Shown here one piece after another: positions 32,578 through 42,905 of a stretch of 64,000 nt of DNA (the first letter of the stretch is position 1; the number at the start of each line of letters is the position of its first letter). This DNA is from JBNJGB01 sp051747385 (GTDB lineage: Bacteria; Myxococcota_A; UBA9042; PHBI01; JACKFB01): the NCBI GenBank assembly GCA_051747385.1, contig JBNJGB010000002.1, forward strand, positions 227,504 to 291,503, written 5' to 3'. The notes beneath the pieces are model-generated. The model worked only from the letters and a program-made list of their open reading frames with translations, was not told the origin of the DNA and ran no database searches. A program made the position numbers and the translations under genes.

Positions 32578-34410
32578 TCAGAGCGAGATGGACAGGCCCG
32601 CGGCGCGCAGGAGATCGGCGAGGCGGAAGGGCTTGCTGAGGTAGACGTCGTAGGCCCGCTCGTCCTCGACCGGGTCCGTGGGCTCCGGGTGCCCGCTCAC
32701 CACGACGATGCGGGTGGCCGGGAAGCGATGTCGCGCGAGCCTCGCGACGGCCAGGCCGTCGCGCCCCGGCATCACCACGTCGAGGACGCACACGGTGGGG
32801 CTGTCCGACAGCTCCTCCAGAGCCTCGGCGGCGGCTTCGCCGTCCGGGACGGACAGGACCTCCAGGCCCTGCTCCTGCAACGCCGCCGTGATCAGGGAGC
32901 GGATGCCGCGGTTGTCGTCCGCGACCAGGGCCACGCGCCGGCCCGACGCCCGATCCTCGCTCCGCCCGCCCTCCGACGACGGCCGCGCCGCGGAGGCGCC
33001 CTCCTGGTGGGCGGGAAGCTCCACGGTGACGCTCGTCCCCCGGCCGGGGGTGCTCTCCAGGTCCATGGAGCCGCCGAGGGAGCGCACCGCGTCGTCCACC
33101 ACCGCCAGCCCCAGGCCGCGGCGCCCCGCGGCCCGCCGGGTCGTAAAGAAGGGCTGCAGGACCCGGTGCGTCAGGTGCCTCGGGATCCCGTGGCCGGTGT
33201 CCTCCACGCGCAGCCGGACCCGCCGGCGTCCGGGCTCCGACGCGTGACCCTCCAGCAGCGACGTGGCCACACGGACCTCACCCGGACCCTGTGTGGCGTC
33301 CACCGCGTTGCCGAGGAGGTTGAGGATGATCTGCGCGACCAGGTGGGGATCCCCCAGGACCCGGACCTGCTCGTCGGCCAGGTCCGCGACGACGGAGAGG
33401 CGGGTGTCCGCGCGGCCTCGGACCTGCGCCACGCCCTCGCGCACGAGGCGGTTCACGTCCACCACGTGCTGCTCGCTCGCCACGGGCCGCGCCAGGATGC
33501 GCAGGCGCTCCGTGAGGCGCTGACCGCTGCGCACGGCCTGCTTGATGGCGTCGACGGTGGCCGGGAGGGCCTCCGGCCGGTCCAGGCGGCTCTCCATCAG
33601 CTCGGTGAAGCCGAGGATGCTACCCAGGACGTTGTTGAAGTCGTGGGTGAGCGCCCGGGCCATGTCGACGAGGCCCTCCCGCTGCAGCGTCCCCAAGGCC
33701 TCCTCCACCGGCGCGCGCATGCCGGACAGGTCGACGATGGAGCCCACCACGTGCCCCGGCACGACGAACGGCTGCGCCCGGAACTGGCAGAGGCGCGGCT
33801 CGCCCTCCACCGGGAGGACCCGGAGAGGATACGTCTCCGGCAGGGTGGGATCGCCGACCACCCGGCGGCGGTTGTTGTCCAGCACCCGCTTGCGATCCTC
33901 CGCCGCGATGAAGGAGGCGAAGCGCTGGCCCAGGATCTCGTAGTCGGCGCAACCCAGCAGCCGGCAGAGCGCCGGGTTGACGCGCGTCAGGGTGCCGTCG
34001 TCGTTGCGGATGACGAACAGGGCCTCCTGGGCGTTCTCGAACAGCCGATCGAAGCGATCGTCTCCGCGCGAGGCATCTTCGAAGCGCGAGACCGCCCACG
34101 CCTTCACGATCAGGCCGTCGCCGTCCTGCCGCACGGCAATGCTCAGGCGGAAGCGGCGCTCTCCCTCGGGATCGCAGGTCCGGAGGGGCACCTGGACCGT
34201 CGTCCCGATCCCGCGTCGAAGGCAGGCCCGGACCGCCGCATCGAGGGCGTCCTGCGCGCCGTCCGTCACCAGGGTCGACACGGGGTGCCCGATCGGGTCC
34301 GTCCCGTCGCCGATGCCCGACGCGAGGACGCCGTCGCACCGGACCACGCGCGCCTGCCGATCGAGCGTCAGGACGAGTCCGGGGAACGGGGCTTCCTCGA
34401 TGGCCGACAC
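32578..34410 (-). CDS. PAS-containing hybrid histidine kinase with C-terminal receiver
   Basis: 610 aa; GTG at 34410 with GGAGGG 7-8 nt upstream. No transmembrane segment, so cytoplasmic. Two N-terminal PAS-like domains (about 5-110 and 120-235; 'LFENAQEALFVIRNDDGTLT'), HisKA with phospho-acceptor His256 in 'ARALTHDFNNVLGSILGFTE' (the NtrB-like HDFNN type), HATPase with N-box 'QIILNLLGNAVDAT' and G-boxes 'EDTGHGIP' and 'RRGLGLAVV', then a receiver with Asp544 in 'VCVLDVVMPGRDG' and Lys in 'YLSKPFRL'. Divergent from phoB, but no cognate regulator is adjacent. Confidence 0.88.
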   Translation of the reverse strand: MSAIEEAPFPGLVLTLDRQARVVRCDGVLASGIGDGTDPIGHPVSTLVTDGAQDALDAAVRACLRRGIGTTVQVPLRTCDPEGERRFRLSIAVRQDGDGLIVKAWAVSRFEDASRGDDRFDRLFENAQEALFVIRNDDGTLTRVNPALCRLLGCADYEILGQRFASFIAAEDRKRVLDNNRRRVVGDPTLPETYPLRVLPVEGEPRLCQFRAQPFVVPGHVVGSIVDLSGMRAPVEEALGTLQREGLVDMARALTHDFNNVLGSILGFTELMESRLDRPEALPATVDAIKQAVRSGQRLTERLRILARPVASEQHVVDVNRLVREGVAQVRGRADTRLSVVADLADEQVRVLGDPHLVAQIILNLLGNAVDATQGPGEVRVATSLLEGHASEPGRRRVRLRVEDTGHGIPRHLTHRVLQPFFTTRRAAGRRGLGLAVVDDAVRSLGGSMDLESTPGRGTSVTVELPAHQEGASAARPSSEGGRSEDRASGRRVALVADDNRGIRSLITAALQEQGLEVLSVPDGEAAAEALEELSDSPTVCVLDVVMPGRDGLAVARLARHRFPATRIVVVSGHPEPTDPVEDERAYDVYLSKPFRLADLLRAAGLSISL

Positions 34411-34809
34411 GGCGGCTCCCTCCCGGGCGCGCGGCGACCCGGGACGCCCGGGGGTATCGACGCACCCACCCACGCCGCGTCGTGTCGTGACGCGGCAGCG
34501 ATGTGATGACAATGGCAGAAGATCGGTGGCAGACGAGAGGGCTCACGATACCCTCGCGGAAACCCGGGCGCAACGCATCGACCGGCTCGGGCGGCCCGAC
34601 CCGATCACCGCCGGCCACCGTGACAGGTGACGCAACTACGCTACAGCCCACGCCGCGGCTGCCCACCTTCCGCGGTGCGTCGTGTGATGTCACGCGGACC
34701 GTGATGTCACGCGGACCGGAGGGACGCGCCGGACCGTCCTCCGATCACGGCGCGAGTCCTCAGGCCGGCTCTTGCCACGGCCACGCCCGGGCGGTAGACG
34801 GAACGCGCC
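34411..34809. other. 399-nt divergent region between hybrid kinase and phoB
   Basis: No gene. It holds a perfect tandem duplication at 34684-34717 and scattered TGTCAC/GTGACA half-sites (for example around 34619-34632). No regular 7-4-7 Pho box was found here, unlike before the porin and pstS. Confidence 0.6.
34684..34717 (+). repeat. Perfect 17-bp tandem duplication GTGATGTCACGCGGACC
   Basis: Two identical adjacent copies, each with a GTGATGTCAC inverted-like core containing TGTCAC. Located 93 nt before the phoB ATG; possible paired binding sites or a recent duplication. Confidence 0.8.
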
Positions 34810-35508
34810 ATGAACGATCGCGTGCTCATCATCGAGGACGAGGTGGACCTGGTCCGGAGCCTCGCCTGGAGCCTCCGCAGAGAGGGCTTCGACGTGGAGA
34901 CGGCGTCGACGGGCGTGGAGGGCCTGGAGCGCACGCGGCGGGATCCCCGCCCGGACATCGTCCTGCTCGACCTGATGCTCCCGGACGTGCCGGGTACGGA
35001 CGTCTGCCGCCAGATCCGGGCCGACGCCCACGTCCGCGCCGTCCCGATCATCATGCTGACCGCGCGGGGCGAGGAGATCGACCGCGTCGTCGGCTTCGAG
35101 CTGGGCGCCGACGACTACGTGACCAAGCCCTTCAGCGTCCGCGAGCTCGTGCTGCGCATCCGGGCCGTGCTCCGGCGGGCGGGCGCCCACCGCGAGGAGG
35201 AGGCGCCCTCGACGTTCGGCCGGCTCCGCCTCGACCGGCCCGGACACCGGGTGTGGGTCGACGACGCGGAGGCCTCTCTGACCGCGCTGGAGTTCCGTCT
35301 GCTCGTGACGCTGTTCGAGCGGCGCGGGCGCGTCCAGACGCGGGAGGTGCTCCTCACGGACGTCTGGGAGATGCGCCCGGATCTCACCACGCGGACCGTG
35401 GACACCCACGTGAAGCGCCTCCGGGAGAAGCTCGGCGCCGCGGCCGCCTACGTGGAGACGGTGCGCGGGGTGGGCTATCGCTTCGCGGATCGGCCGGCGC
35501 TCGAGTAG
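34810..35508 (+). CDS. phoB: Phosphate response regulator PhoB
   Basis: 232 aa. OmpR/PhoB family transcription factor. Receiver domain with acidic pair 'IIEDEVDL', phospho-acceptor Asp54 in 'DIVLLDLMLPDVPGTD', Thr in 'IIMLTARGEE' and Lys106 in 'VTKPFSV'. C-terminal winged helix 'EASLTALEFRLLVTLFERRG' and 'RTVDTHVKRLREKLGAAAAY', ending 'ETVRGVGYRFADRP'. Followed after 3 nt by the sensor gene, and by porin and pst genes with Pho boxes, so the PhoB assignment rests on family and context. Confidence 0.9.
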   Translation: MNDRVLIIEDEVDLVRSLAWSLRREGFDVETASTGVEGLERTRRDPRPDIVLLDLMLPDVPGTDVCRQIRADAHVRAVPIIMLTARGEEIDRVVGFELGADDYVTKPFSVRELVLRIRAVLRRAGAHREEEAPSTFGRLRLDRPGHRVWVDDAEASLTALEFRLLVTLFERRGRVQTREVLLTDVWEMRPDLTTRTVDTHVKRLREKLGAAAAYVETVRGVGYRFADRPALE

Positions 35509-35511
35509 CCG

Positions 35512-37254
35512 GTGTCCGCCCTCGCCATCGGCCTCCGGGGGCGCCTGTTCCTCGTGTCCGTGGCCCTCATGGCAGGAGCGGTCGCCGCGGCGGGCCTGTA
35601 CCTGGAGCCGCGGCTCGTCGGCTGGGTGGAGGAGCGGACGTGGAGCGACCTCCTCCACCGCGCGGACACGGCCCGCCTGGTCGTGGAGCACACGCCGACG
35701 GGGCGACTCCAGATCCTGGCGGCGCGCCTGTCGGGGGCGTCCGGGGGCCGCGTCACGCTCGTGGCGCCGGACGGGCGGAAGCTCGGCGACTCGCTGATCC
35801 CGTCGCCCGACCGCGTCGACGGGCCGGAGATCGAGGCGGCCTTCCGGGGCGACGTGGGCCGCGATCGGCGCACGAGCGCCTCGACCGGCGTCGAGACCCT
35901 GTTCCTCGCCGTGCCCTGGCCCCGGATCGGAGGACGGGGCGCCATCCGCGTGGCCGTTCCGGCGGCGACCCTGGAGCACGCCGCGGGCACGGTCCGGGCG
36001 CTCCTCATCGTCGGCGCCCTGGTGGGGCTCGCCGTCGCCGCGCTGATGAGCGGCCTGGCCACGAGCTGGTTCGCCCGCTGGCTTCGGAGTCTGGTGGCGC
36101 GCGTCCGCGACGCCGTCGACCTGTCCGGCGCGGAGGCGGGGCGGGTTCGGGACGACGACCTGGGCGGCCTCGCCGGCACCGTGGGCCGGATGGCCGCGGA
36201 GCTGGAGCGGACCGTGGTGAGCCTGGCCGTGGAGCGCGGGAGGTTCGAGGCGGTCGTGGAGGCGCTGGACGAGGGGGTGGTGGCGACGGACGACAACGGC
36301 ACCATCCTCGTCGCCAACACGACGGCGCGGCACCTCCTGGACCTGCCCGACGACGCCGAGGGCCGCGCGCTGCTCGGGTTCGTCCGCGCTCCTACGCTCG
36401 TGGCGCTGACCCGCGCCGCGCGCGGCGGGGATGCGGAGACCCGCGAGTGCCGGATCGGGACGCGGGACGAGCGCATCGTCATGGCGCGTGCGGCGCCCCT
36501 CCGCCGGGGAGGGGGCGTGGTGCTGGCCCTCCGGGACGTCACGAACCTGCGCCACCTGGAGGGCGTCCGTCGGGACTTCGTGGCCAACGTCTCCCACGAG
36601 ATCCGGACGCCCATCAGCGTGATCCGCGCCAACGCCGAGACCCTGCTGGACGGCGCGCTGGAGGATCCGCAGGCAGCGCGCGCCTTCACGGACGCCATCC
36701 ACCGGCACGCGGATCGGCTGTCACGCCTCGTGGAGGACCTGCTGGACCTGGCGCGCATCGAGTCGGGCCGCCTGGACCTCTCGCCGCGGCGGCTGGAGCT
36801 CGCCGTCCTGGTCCGGGGCGTCGTGGAGGACCTCCGCCCGGTGGCCGACGAGCGCCGTCACGCCCTGGCGGTGGAGATCCCGGAGGACCTGGCCGTCCGT
36901 GGGGACCCCGAGGCCCTGGACCACGCCCTGAGCAACCTGGTGGACAACGCCCTGCAGTACACGCCCCCCGGCGGCCAGGTGACGGTCCGGGCGCGGCCGG
37001 CCGACGGCGCCGTGCGGGTGGAGGTGGTCGACGACGGCCCCGGCATCCCCGCCCAGCAGCGGGATCGCATCTTCGAGCGCTTCTATCGCGTCGATCCCGG
37101 GCGATCGCGGGACCGGGGCGGCACGGGGCTGGGCCTGTCCATCGTGAAGCACCTGGTGACCGCGATGGGCGGCTCCGTGGGGGTCGAGGTGGCCCGCCCG
37201 GATGCGTCCGAGCGCCCCGGGAGCGTGTTCTGGTTCACCCTGCCGGCGGCCTGA
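35512..37254 (+). CDS. phoR: Phosphate-regulon sensor histidine kinase PhoR
   Basis: 580 aa, GTG start 3 nt after phoB. N-terminal transmembrane segment (about 8-30), a periplasmic or external domain of some 130 residues, second membrane segment near residues 160-185 ('ALLIVGALVGLAVAALMSGL'), then HAMP-like and PAS regions ('ALDEGVVATDDNGTILVANT'), HisKA with His362 in 'ANVSHEIRTPISVIRANAET', and HATPase with 'ALSNLVDNALQYTPPGG' and 'RGGTGLGLSIVKHLV'. The large extracytoplasmic loop is longer than in E. coli PhoR. Co-transcribed with phoB. Confidence 0.9.
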   Translation: MSALAIGLRGRLFLVSVALMAGAVAAAGLYLEPRLVGWVEERTWSDLLHRADTARLVVEHTPTGRLQILAARLSGASGGRVTLVAPDGRKLGDSLIPSPDRVDGPEIEAAFRGDVGRDRRTSASTGVETLFLAVPWPRIGGRGAIRVAVPAATLEHAAGTVRALLIVGALVGLAVAALMSGLATSWFARWLRSLVARVRDAVDLSGAEAGRVRDDDLGGLAGTVGRMAAELERTVVSLAVERGRFEAVVEALDEGVVATDDNGTILVANTTARHLLDLPDDAEGRALLGFVRAPTLVALTRAARGGDAETRECRIGTRDERIVMARAAPLRRGGGVVLALRDVTNLRHLEGVRRDFVANVSHEIRTPISVIRANAETLLDGALEDPQAARAFTDAIHRHADRLSRLVEDLLDLARIESGRLDLSPRRLELAVLVRGVVEDLRPVADERRHALAVEIPEDLAVRGDPEALDHALSNLVDNALQYTPPGGQVTVRARPADGAVRVEVVDDGPGIPAQQRDRIFERFYRVDPGRSRDRGGTGLGLSIVKHLVTAMGGSVGVEVARPDASERPGSVFWFTLPAA

Positions 37255-37282
37255 TCCGGGGATTTGCCACCACGGCACCCTG

Positions 37283-37300
37283 CCGTCACCTTTTCGTCAC
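37283..37300 (+). promoter_or_regulatory. Pho box before porin gene
   Basis: CCGTCAC-CTTT-TCGTCAC: two 7-bp direct half-sites separated by 4 bp, the standard Pho box geometry (consensus CTGTCAT-N4-CTGTCAT). It ends 50 nt before the porin ATG, consistent with PhoB activation. Confidence 0.7.
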
Positions 37301-37350
37301 ACGGGCACCACACGCTCCGGGACGCACGGTTCCACACCCGGGAGTGACCC

Positions 37351-38472
37351 ATGCGCCACGTGACGATCCTGCTCGGGCTGCCCCTCCTCGCCCTGGCCCC
37401 GTCCGCCGCGGCCCAGGACGACGCGGCCCTCGCGGGCTGGGACGACGGCTTCTACCTCCAGGCGCCCGACGGCTCCTCTCGCCTCGAGATCGGGGGCCGC
37501 CTGCAGCTTCAGCACGCCACGGACATCCCCGACGAAGGCGACACGCAGGCCCGCTTCCTCGTCCGCCGCGCCCGCCTGAAGCTCCAGGGCCACGTCTTCG
37601 TGCCGGAGCTGACGTTCAAGTTCCAGGCGGGCTTCGGGAAGGGCTCCGTGGTCCTCAAGGACTTCTTCGCCGACTATCGCTTCGCGGACGGCTTCCGGCT
37701 GCGCGTGGGCCAGTGGAAGCGGCCCTTCTCCCGCCAGCAGATGACCAGCAGCGGGAAGCTCATCCTCGTGGATCGCGCCGTCACCGACGACTTCTTCGCC
37801 ACGGGCCGTGACCTGGGCGTGGCCATCCACAACGGCTACGGGAAGTCCCCGACCCTCGAGTGGGCGGTGGGCTTGTTCAACGGCACCGGCGACAAGCCCT
37901 GGTTCGACGGGAGCGTCGACGGCGACGAGGTGGACGGGAGCTTCACCAACGTCCCCGACGCCTTCGAGCCGGCGCTGGTGGCACGGATCGGCTGGAACCA
38001 CGGCGACCTGAAGGGCTACGCGGAGGGCGACCTCGAGGGCGGCTCCCTGCGTGTGGGCGTCGCGGCCAGCGCCCTGGCCGGCTTCGATCACGACGACGGC
38101 AACGACGGCCGCATCCAGGGCGAGGTCGACGCCATCCTGAAGCTCCGCGGGTTCGCGGCGAGCACGGCGTTCTTCGTGGCCTCCGCCCAGGACGGCGAGG
38201 ACTGGAGCGACCAGGACTACTCGGCCCGGGGCATGCACGCCCAGGTCAGCTACGTCCTCGGAGAGCGCTGGGCGCCGACGCTCCGGTACGCCCGGATCTG
38301 TCCGGACGAGGACGACGCCAACGAGCAGGCGGTGTCCGGCGGCCTGACGGTCTTCCTCTTCGGCGGGCACTCCGTGAAGTGGCAGACGGACGCGACCCTC
38401 TTCGCCCGCGAGCAGCCGGGCGGGGATCTCCAGGACTGGCGGGTCCGGACCCAGCTCCAGGCCTCGTTCTGA
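37351..38472 (+). CDS. Phosphate-selective porin, OprP/OprO-like
   Basis: 373 aa. Signal peptide to about residue 21 ('LALAPSAAAQ'). Mature domain matches the phosphate-selective porin O/P family: 'LEIGGRLQLQHATDIPDEGD', 'TQARFLVRRARLKLQGHVFV', 'DGFRLRVGQWKRPFSRQQMT', 'GYGKSPTLEWAVGLFNGTGD'. Ends 'WRVRTQLQASF' with terminal Phe for barrel assembly. Probably brings phosphate or polyphosphate across the outer membrane to PstS. Own Pho box; a 6-bp hairpin follows the stop (38476-38493). Confidence 0.88.
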   Translation: MRHVTILLGLPLLALAPSAAAQDDAALAGWDDGFYLQAPDGSSRLEIGGRLQLQHATDIPDEGDTQARFLVRRARLKLQGHVFVPELTFKFQAGFGKGSVVLKDFFADYRFADGFRLRVGQWKRPFSRQQMTSSGKLILVDRAVTDDFFATGRDLGVAIHNGYGKSPTLEWAVGLFNGTGDKPWFDGSVDGDEVDGSFTNVPDAFEPALVARIGWNHGDLKGYAEGDLEGGSLRVGVAASALAGFDHDDGNDGRIQGEVDAILKLRGFAASTAFFVASAQDGEDWSDQDYSARGMHAQVSYVLGERWAPTLRYARICPDEDDANEQAVSGGLTVFLFGGHSVKWQTDATLFAREQPGGDLQDWRVRTQLQASF

Positions 38473-38475
38473 GCC

Positions 38476-38493
38476 CGTCGGGAAGAGCCGACG
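38476..38493 (+). terminator. Weak hairpin CGTCGG-GAAGAG-CCGACG
   Basis: 6-bp stem, 6-nt loop, four bases after the porin stop and before the pstS Pho box. May end or attenuate the porin transcript. Confidence 0.4.
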
Positions 38494-38509
38494 ACGAAAT
38501 GGACCACCA

Positions 38510-38527
38510 TTGTCACAGCGCTGTCAC
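38510..38527 (+). promoter_or_regulatory. Pho box before pstS
   Basis: TTGTCAC-AGCG-CTGTCAC: near-consensus 7-4-7 direct repeat, 45 nt before the pstS ATG. Confidence 0.8.
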
Positions 38528-38572
38528 ACGAGGGCGTCAGGGTGCGCCCCGACGCCGACCAGGGAGGACATC

Positions 38573-39589
38573 ATGAGGACGACGATCGGAGCGGCCACCA
38601 TCACGCTCGCAGCAGCGCTGGCCGTCGCGGGCTGCAAGGGCGGCCCCGGCGAGGGCGGCGCCATCCTCGCCATCGACGGGTCGAGCACCGTCTATCCCGT
38701 CACCGAGGCGGTCGCCGAGGCCTACGGCGAAAAGAACGCGGAGGCGCGGGTGACCATCGGGGTGTCGGGCACCGGCGGCGGCTTCAAGAAGTTCTGCACC
38801 GGCGAGACGGCCATCTCCAACGCCTCCCGGCCGATCAAGCCGAGCGAGGTGGAGCTCTGCGGGGAACACGGCGTCGAGTACATCGAGCTTCCGATCGCCT
38901 ACGACGGCATCGCGATCGTGGTGAACCCGAAGGCCGACCACGTCGACGACGTCACCGTCGACGAGCTGAAGACCATCTGGGAGCCGGCCGCCCAGCGCGA
39001 GGTCACGAAGTGGAGCGACGTCCGCGAGGACTGGCCGGACGAGGCGCTCCACCTCTTCGGGCCGGGCGTGGACTCCGGCACCTACGACTACTTCACGAAG
39101 GCCGTCGTCGGCGTGGAGCACGCCAGCCGCGGCGACTACACGTCCAGCGAGGACGACAACGTCCTGGTGCAGGGCATCTCCACCGACGAGCGGGCCCTGG
39201 GCTTCTTCGGCTACGCCTACTACGAGGAGAACCAGGACAAGCTGAAGCTCCTCGGCGTGGACGACGGGGACCCGAGCAACGGGGAGGGCCCGGTGAAGCC
39301 CTCGCCCGAGACCATCGCGGACGGCACCTACCAGCCCCTGTCACGGCCCGTCTTCGTCTACGTGAGCAAGGAGGCGGCCGCGCGCCCCGAGGTCCAGGGC
39401 TTCGTCGACTTCTACCTGACGGAGGCCGCGGACCTCGTGCGCGAGGTGGGCTACGTCCCCCTTCCGGAGAAGACCTACGGCCTGGCCAAGGAGCGCTTCG
39501 ACGGCCGGGTCACGGGCTCCGTGTTCGAGGGCGAGGGCTCCAAGGTCGGCGTCACCGTCGAGAAGCTGCTGTCGGGTGAGGCCGAGTGA
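38573..39589 (+). CDS. pstS: Phosphate ABC transporter substrate-binding lipoprotein PstS
   Basis: 338 aa, ATG after AGGGAGGA. Lipobox 'ALAVAGC' (Cys21). Phosphate-binding signatures 'AILAIDGSSTVYPVTEAVAE', 'VTIGVSGTGGGFKKFCTGET', 'ISNASRPIKPSEVELC' and 'GPGVDSGTYDYFTKAVVG', of the PstS type with the longer C-terminal lobe. Its stop overlaps the pstC GTG (GTGA), so the transporter genes are translationally coupled. Confidence 0.95.
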   Translation: MRTTIGAATITLAAALAVAGCKGGPGEGGAILAIDGSSTVYPVTEAVAEAYGEKNAEARVTIGVSGTGGGFKKFCTGETAISNASRPIKPSEVELCGEHGVEYIELPIAYDGIAIVVNPKADHVDDVTVDELKTIWEPAAQREVTKWSDVREDWPDEALHLFGPGVDSGTYDYFTKAVVGVEHASRGDYTSSEDDNVLVQGISTDERALGFFGYAYYEENQDKLKLLGVDDGDPSNGEGPVKPSPETIADGTYQPLSRPVFVYVSKEAAARPEVQGFVDFYLTEAADLVREVGYVPLPEKTYGLAKERFDGRVTGSVFEGEGSKVGVTVEKLLSGEAE

Positions 39590-40499
39590 GCGACGCCGCC
39601 GCGACCCACAGGCCGATCCGGGGGCGCGCCACCTCCTGGGGTGAGCGCGTCATCGGCGGCTTCCTCTTCGCCTGCGCCGCCCTGTCCATCGTGACGACCC
39701 TCGGCATCGTGGCGGTGCTGGCGTTCGAGACCGTCGCCTTCTTCCGCGAGGTGTCCTTCGCGGACTTCTTCGGCGACACCCAGTGGACCCCGCTGTTCGC
39801 GGACAAGCACTTCGGCATCTGGCCCCTCGTGAGCGGCACGGTCCTGGTGACCGGCATCGCCACCGCGGTGGCCCTGCCCTTCGGGCTCCTGGCGGCCATC
39901 TACCTGAGCGAGTTCGCCAGCGACCGCGGTCGCAGCATCCTCAAGCCGCTCCTGGAGATCCTCGCGGGGGTCCCGACCATCGTCTACGGCTACTTCGCCC
40001 TGGTGTTCGTCACGCCGATGCTCCAGGCGATCGTGCCGGGCCTCGCGGGCTTCAACGCGCTGAGCCCGGGGCTGGTCATCGGCGTCATGATCATCCCGAT
40101 GGTCTCGTCGCTCAGCGAGGACGCCCTCCACGCGGTGCCGGGCAGCCTGCGCGAGGGGGCCTACGCCCTGGGCGCCCGGAAGCTGCCGACCATCTTCCGC
40201 GTGGTGCTGCCGTCGGCCATGTCGGGCATCGCCGCCTCCCTGGTCCTGGCCATCTCCCGGGCCCTGGGCGAGACGATGGTCGTCGCCATCGCCGCCGGTC
40301 AGCAGCCCCGCCTGAGCATGGACCCGCGGGTGCCCATCGAGACCATGACGGCCTACATCGTCCAGGTGAGCATGGGCGACACCCCGACCGGGACCATCGA
40401 GTACCGCACCATCTTCGCCGTGGGCGCCACGCTCTTCCTGATGACGCTGGTGATGAACCTCCTCGGCCAACGCTTCACCCGCCGCTTCAGGGGGATGTG

Positions 40500-40500
<1 letters not shown>
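39586..40500 (+). CDS. pstC: Phosphate ABC transporter permease PstC
   Basis: 304 aa, GTG start in a GTGA overlap with pstS. About six membrane segments, the first at 25-48. The permease EAA-loop region reads 'LREGAYALGARKLPTIFRVV', and 'IYLSEFASDRGRSILKPLLE' with 'LAGVPTIVYGYFALVF' is typical of PstC. Inner-membrane half of the phosphate channel. Ends TGATGG into pstA. Confidence 0.95.
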
Positions 40501-41351
<851 letters not shown>

Positions 41352-41422
41352 TGGTCAGCCCAGGTAACCTCCCCATGAACATGCGAACGTCCCCGCGCAG
41401 CGAGCCCGACCGGGAGGCCCCC

Positions 41423-42196
41423 GTGACGTCAGGCACCGAGGCAGCGAAGTACGAGGTCCGGGATCTCGTGGCCTCCTTCGGGAACAACGAGGTCCTGCAC
41501 GGGATCGACCTCGACATCCCGCGCCACCGCCTGACCGCCATCATCGGCCCGTCGGGCTGCGGCAAGTCCACCTTCATCCGCTGCCTGAACCGCATGCACG
41601 AGCTGGTCCCCGCCGCCTCCGTCCGCGGGGAGGTGCGCCTGGACGGCGAGGACGTCTACGGCCGCGGCGTGGACCCCGTCCTCCTGCGGCGCCGCGTCGG
41701 CATGGTCTTCCAGAAGCCGAACCCCTTCCCGACCATGTCGATCCGGGACAACGTCCTGGCCGGGCTGAAGCTCACGGGGACGTACGACCGCCGGCGCGGC
41801 GACGAGATCGCGGAGCGGGCCCTGAAGAACGCGGCCCTCTGGGACGAGGTCGCCGACCGCCTGGACGCCCCGGGCGCCGGGCTGTCGGGCGGCCAGCAGC
41901 AACGCCTGTGCATCGCGCGCGCCCTGGCCGTCGAGCCGGGCGTCATCCTCATGGACGAGCCGTGCTCCGCCCTCGATCCCATCTCCACGGCCCGGATCGA
42001 GGATTTGCTACATTCGCTGCGCGAGCGCTACACGATCATCATGGTGACCCACAACATGCAGCAGGCGGCGCGGGCGTCGGATCACACCGCGTTCTTCCTG
42101 AGCGGGGACCTGATCGAGTTCGGACCGACGGGCGATCTCTTCACCCGACCGAAGGACAAGCGCACCGAGGACTACATCACCGGCCGTTTCGGATGA
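41423..42196 (+). CDS. pstB: Phosphate ABC transporter ATPase PstB
   Basis: 257 aa from the GTG at 41423, chosen since GGGAGG is 5 nt upstream and the length equals E. coli PstB; ATG at 41375 or GTG at 41351 would add 16 to 24 residues. Walker A 'GPSGCGKST', 'VFQKPNPFPTMSIRDNVLAG', ABC signature 'LSGGQQQRLCIARALAVEPG', Walker B 'ILMDEPCSALDPIS' and H-loop 'MVTHNM' are complete. Drives phosphate import. Confidence 0.95.
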   Translation: MTSGTEAAKYEVRDLVASFGNNEVLHGIDLDIPRHRLTAIIGPSGCGKSTFIRCLNRMHELVPAASVRGEVRLDGEDVYGRGVDPVLLRRRVGMVFQKPNPFPTMSIRDNVLAGLKLTGTYDRRRGDEIAERALKNAALWDEVADRLDAPGAGLSGGQQQRLCIARALAVEPGVILMDEPCSALDPISTARIEDLLHSLRERYTIIMVTHNMQQAARASDHTAFFLSGDLIEFGPTGDLFTRPKDKRTEDYITGRFG

Positions 42197-42206
42197 GGGA
42201 CCCCGC

Positions 42207-42905
42207 ATGATCGATCGCCCACACGGCAGGACCCACACCGACCGCGCCTACGAGAGAGAGCTCCGGCAGCTCCGCGAGCACCTCCTGCTCATGGCCGGGC
42301 GCGTCGAGGAGATGATCGCCAACGCGGTGCGGGCCCTCGTGGAGCGCGACACGGACCTGGCGAAGGAGACCATCGCCTCGGACAGCCTGGTCAACCGCCA
42401 GGAGATCGACACCGACGAGCTGTGCCTCGGCCTCCTCGCGAAGCGCCAGCCCATGGCGTCGGACCTGCGGTTCATCACCATCGCGCTCAAGATGGTCACC
42501 GACCTGGAGCGCATCGGGGACCTGGCCGTCAACATCTGCGAGCGGGCCATCGACCTGAACGCCCAGCCCCAGCTCAAGCCCTACGACGACATCCCGCGGA
42601 TGGCCGAGGCCACGCGGTCCATGGTCACCGACGCCATCAACGCCTTCGTGGACTCCGATCCGGACAAGGCCCGGGCCATCATCGCCCGGGACGACGACGT
42701 GGACGGCCTGTACCGCCGCATCTTCCGCGACATCCTGGCCGTGATGCTGGAGGACACCGGCGTCGTGGAGCGCGGCATCCACCTCCAGTCCGTGGCCAAG
42801 TTCCTGGAGCGCATCGGCGACCACGCCACGAACCTCGCCGAGCAGGTCATCTTCATGACCCAGGGGCGCGACGTCCGCCACGCGGGCAAGCTCCCCCGCG
42901 GCTGA
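42207..42905 (+). CDS. phoU: Phosphate signalling protein PhoU
   Basis: 232 aa. Two three-helix PhoU repeats, with metal-binding 'TDLERIGDLAVNICERA' and 'KFLERIGDHATNLAEQVIF' (the E/D-x-x-x-D signature). Links the Pst transporter to PhoR and represses the Pho regulon when phosphate is plentiful. Starts 10 nt after pstB and is the last gene of the operon; its TGA directly abuts the stop of the convergent glycosyltransferase gene, with no intergenic base. Confidence 0.95.
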   Translation: MIDRPHGRTHTDRAYERELRQLREHLLLMAGRVEEMIANAVRALVERDTDLAKETIASDSLVNRQEIDTDELCLGLLAKRQPMASDLRFITIALKMVTDLERIGDLAVNICERAIDLNAQPQLKPYDDIPRMAEATRSMVTDAINAFVDSDPDKARAIIARDDDVDGLYRRIFRDILAVMLEDTGVVERGIHLQSVAKFLERIGDHATNLAEQVIFMTQGRDVRHAGKLPRG

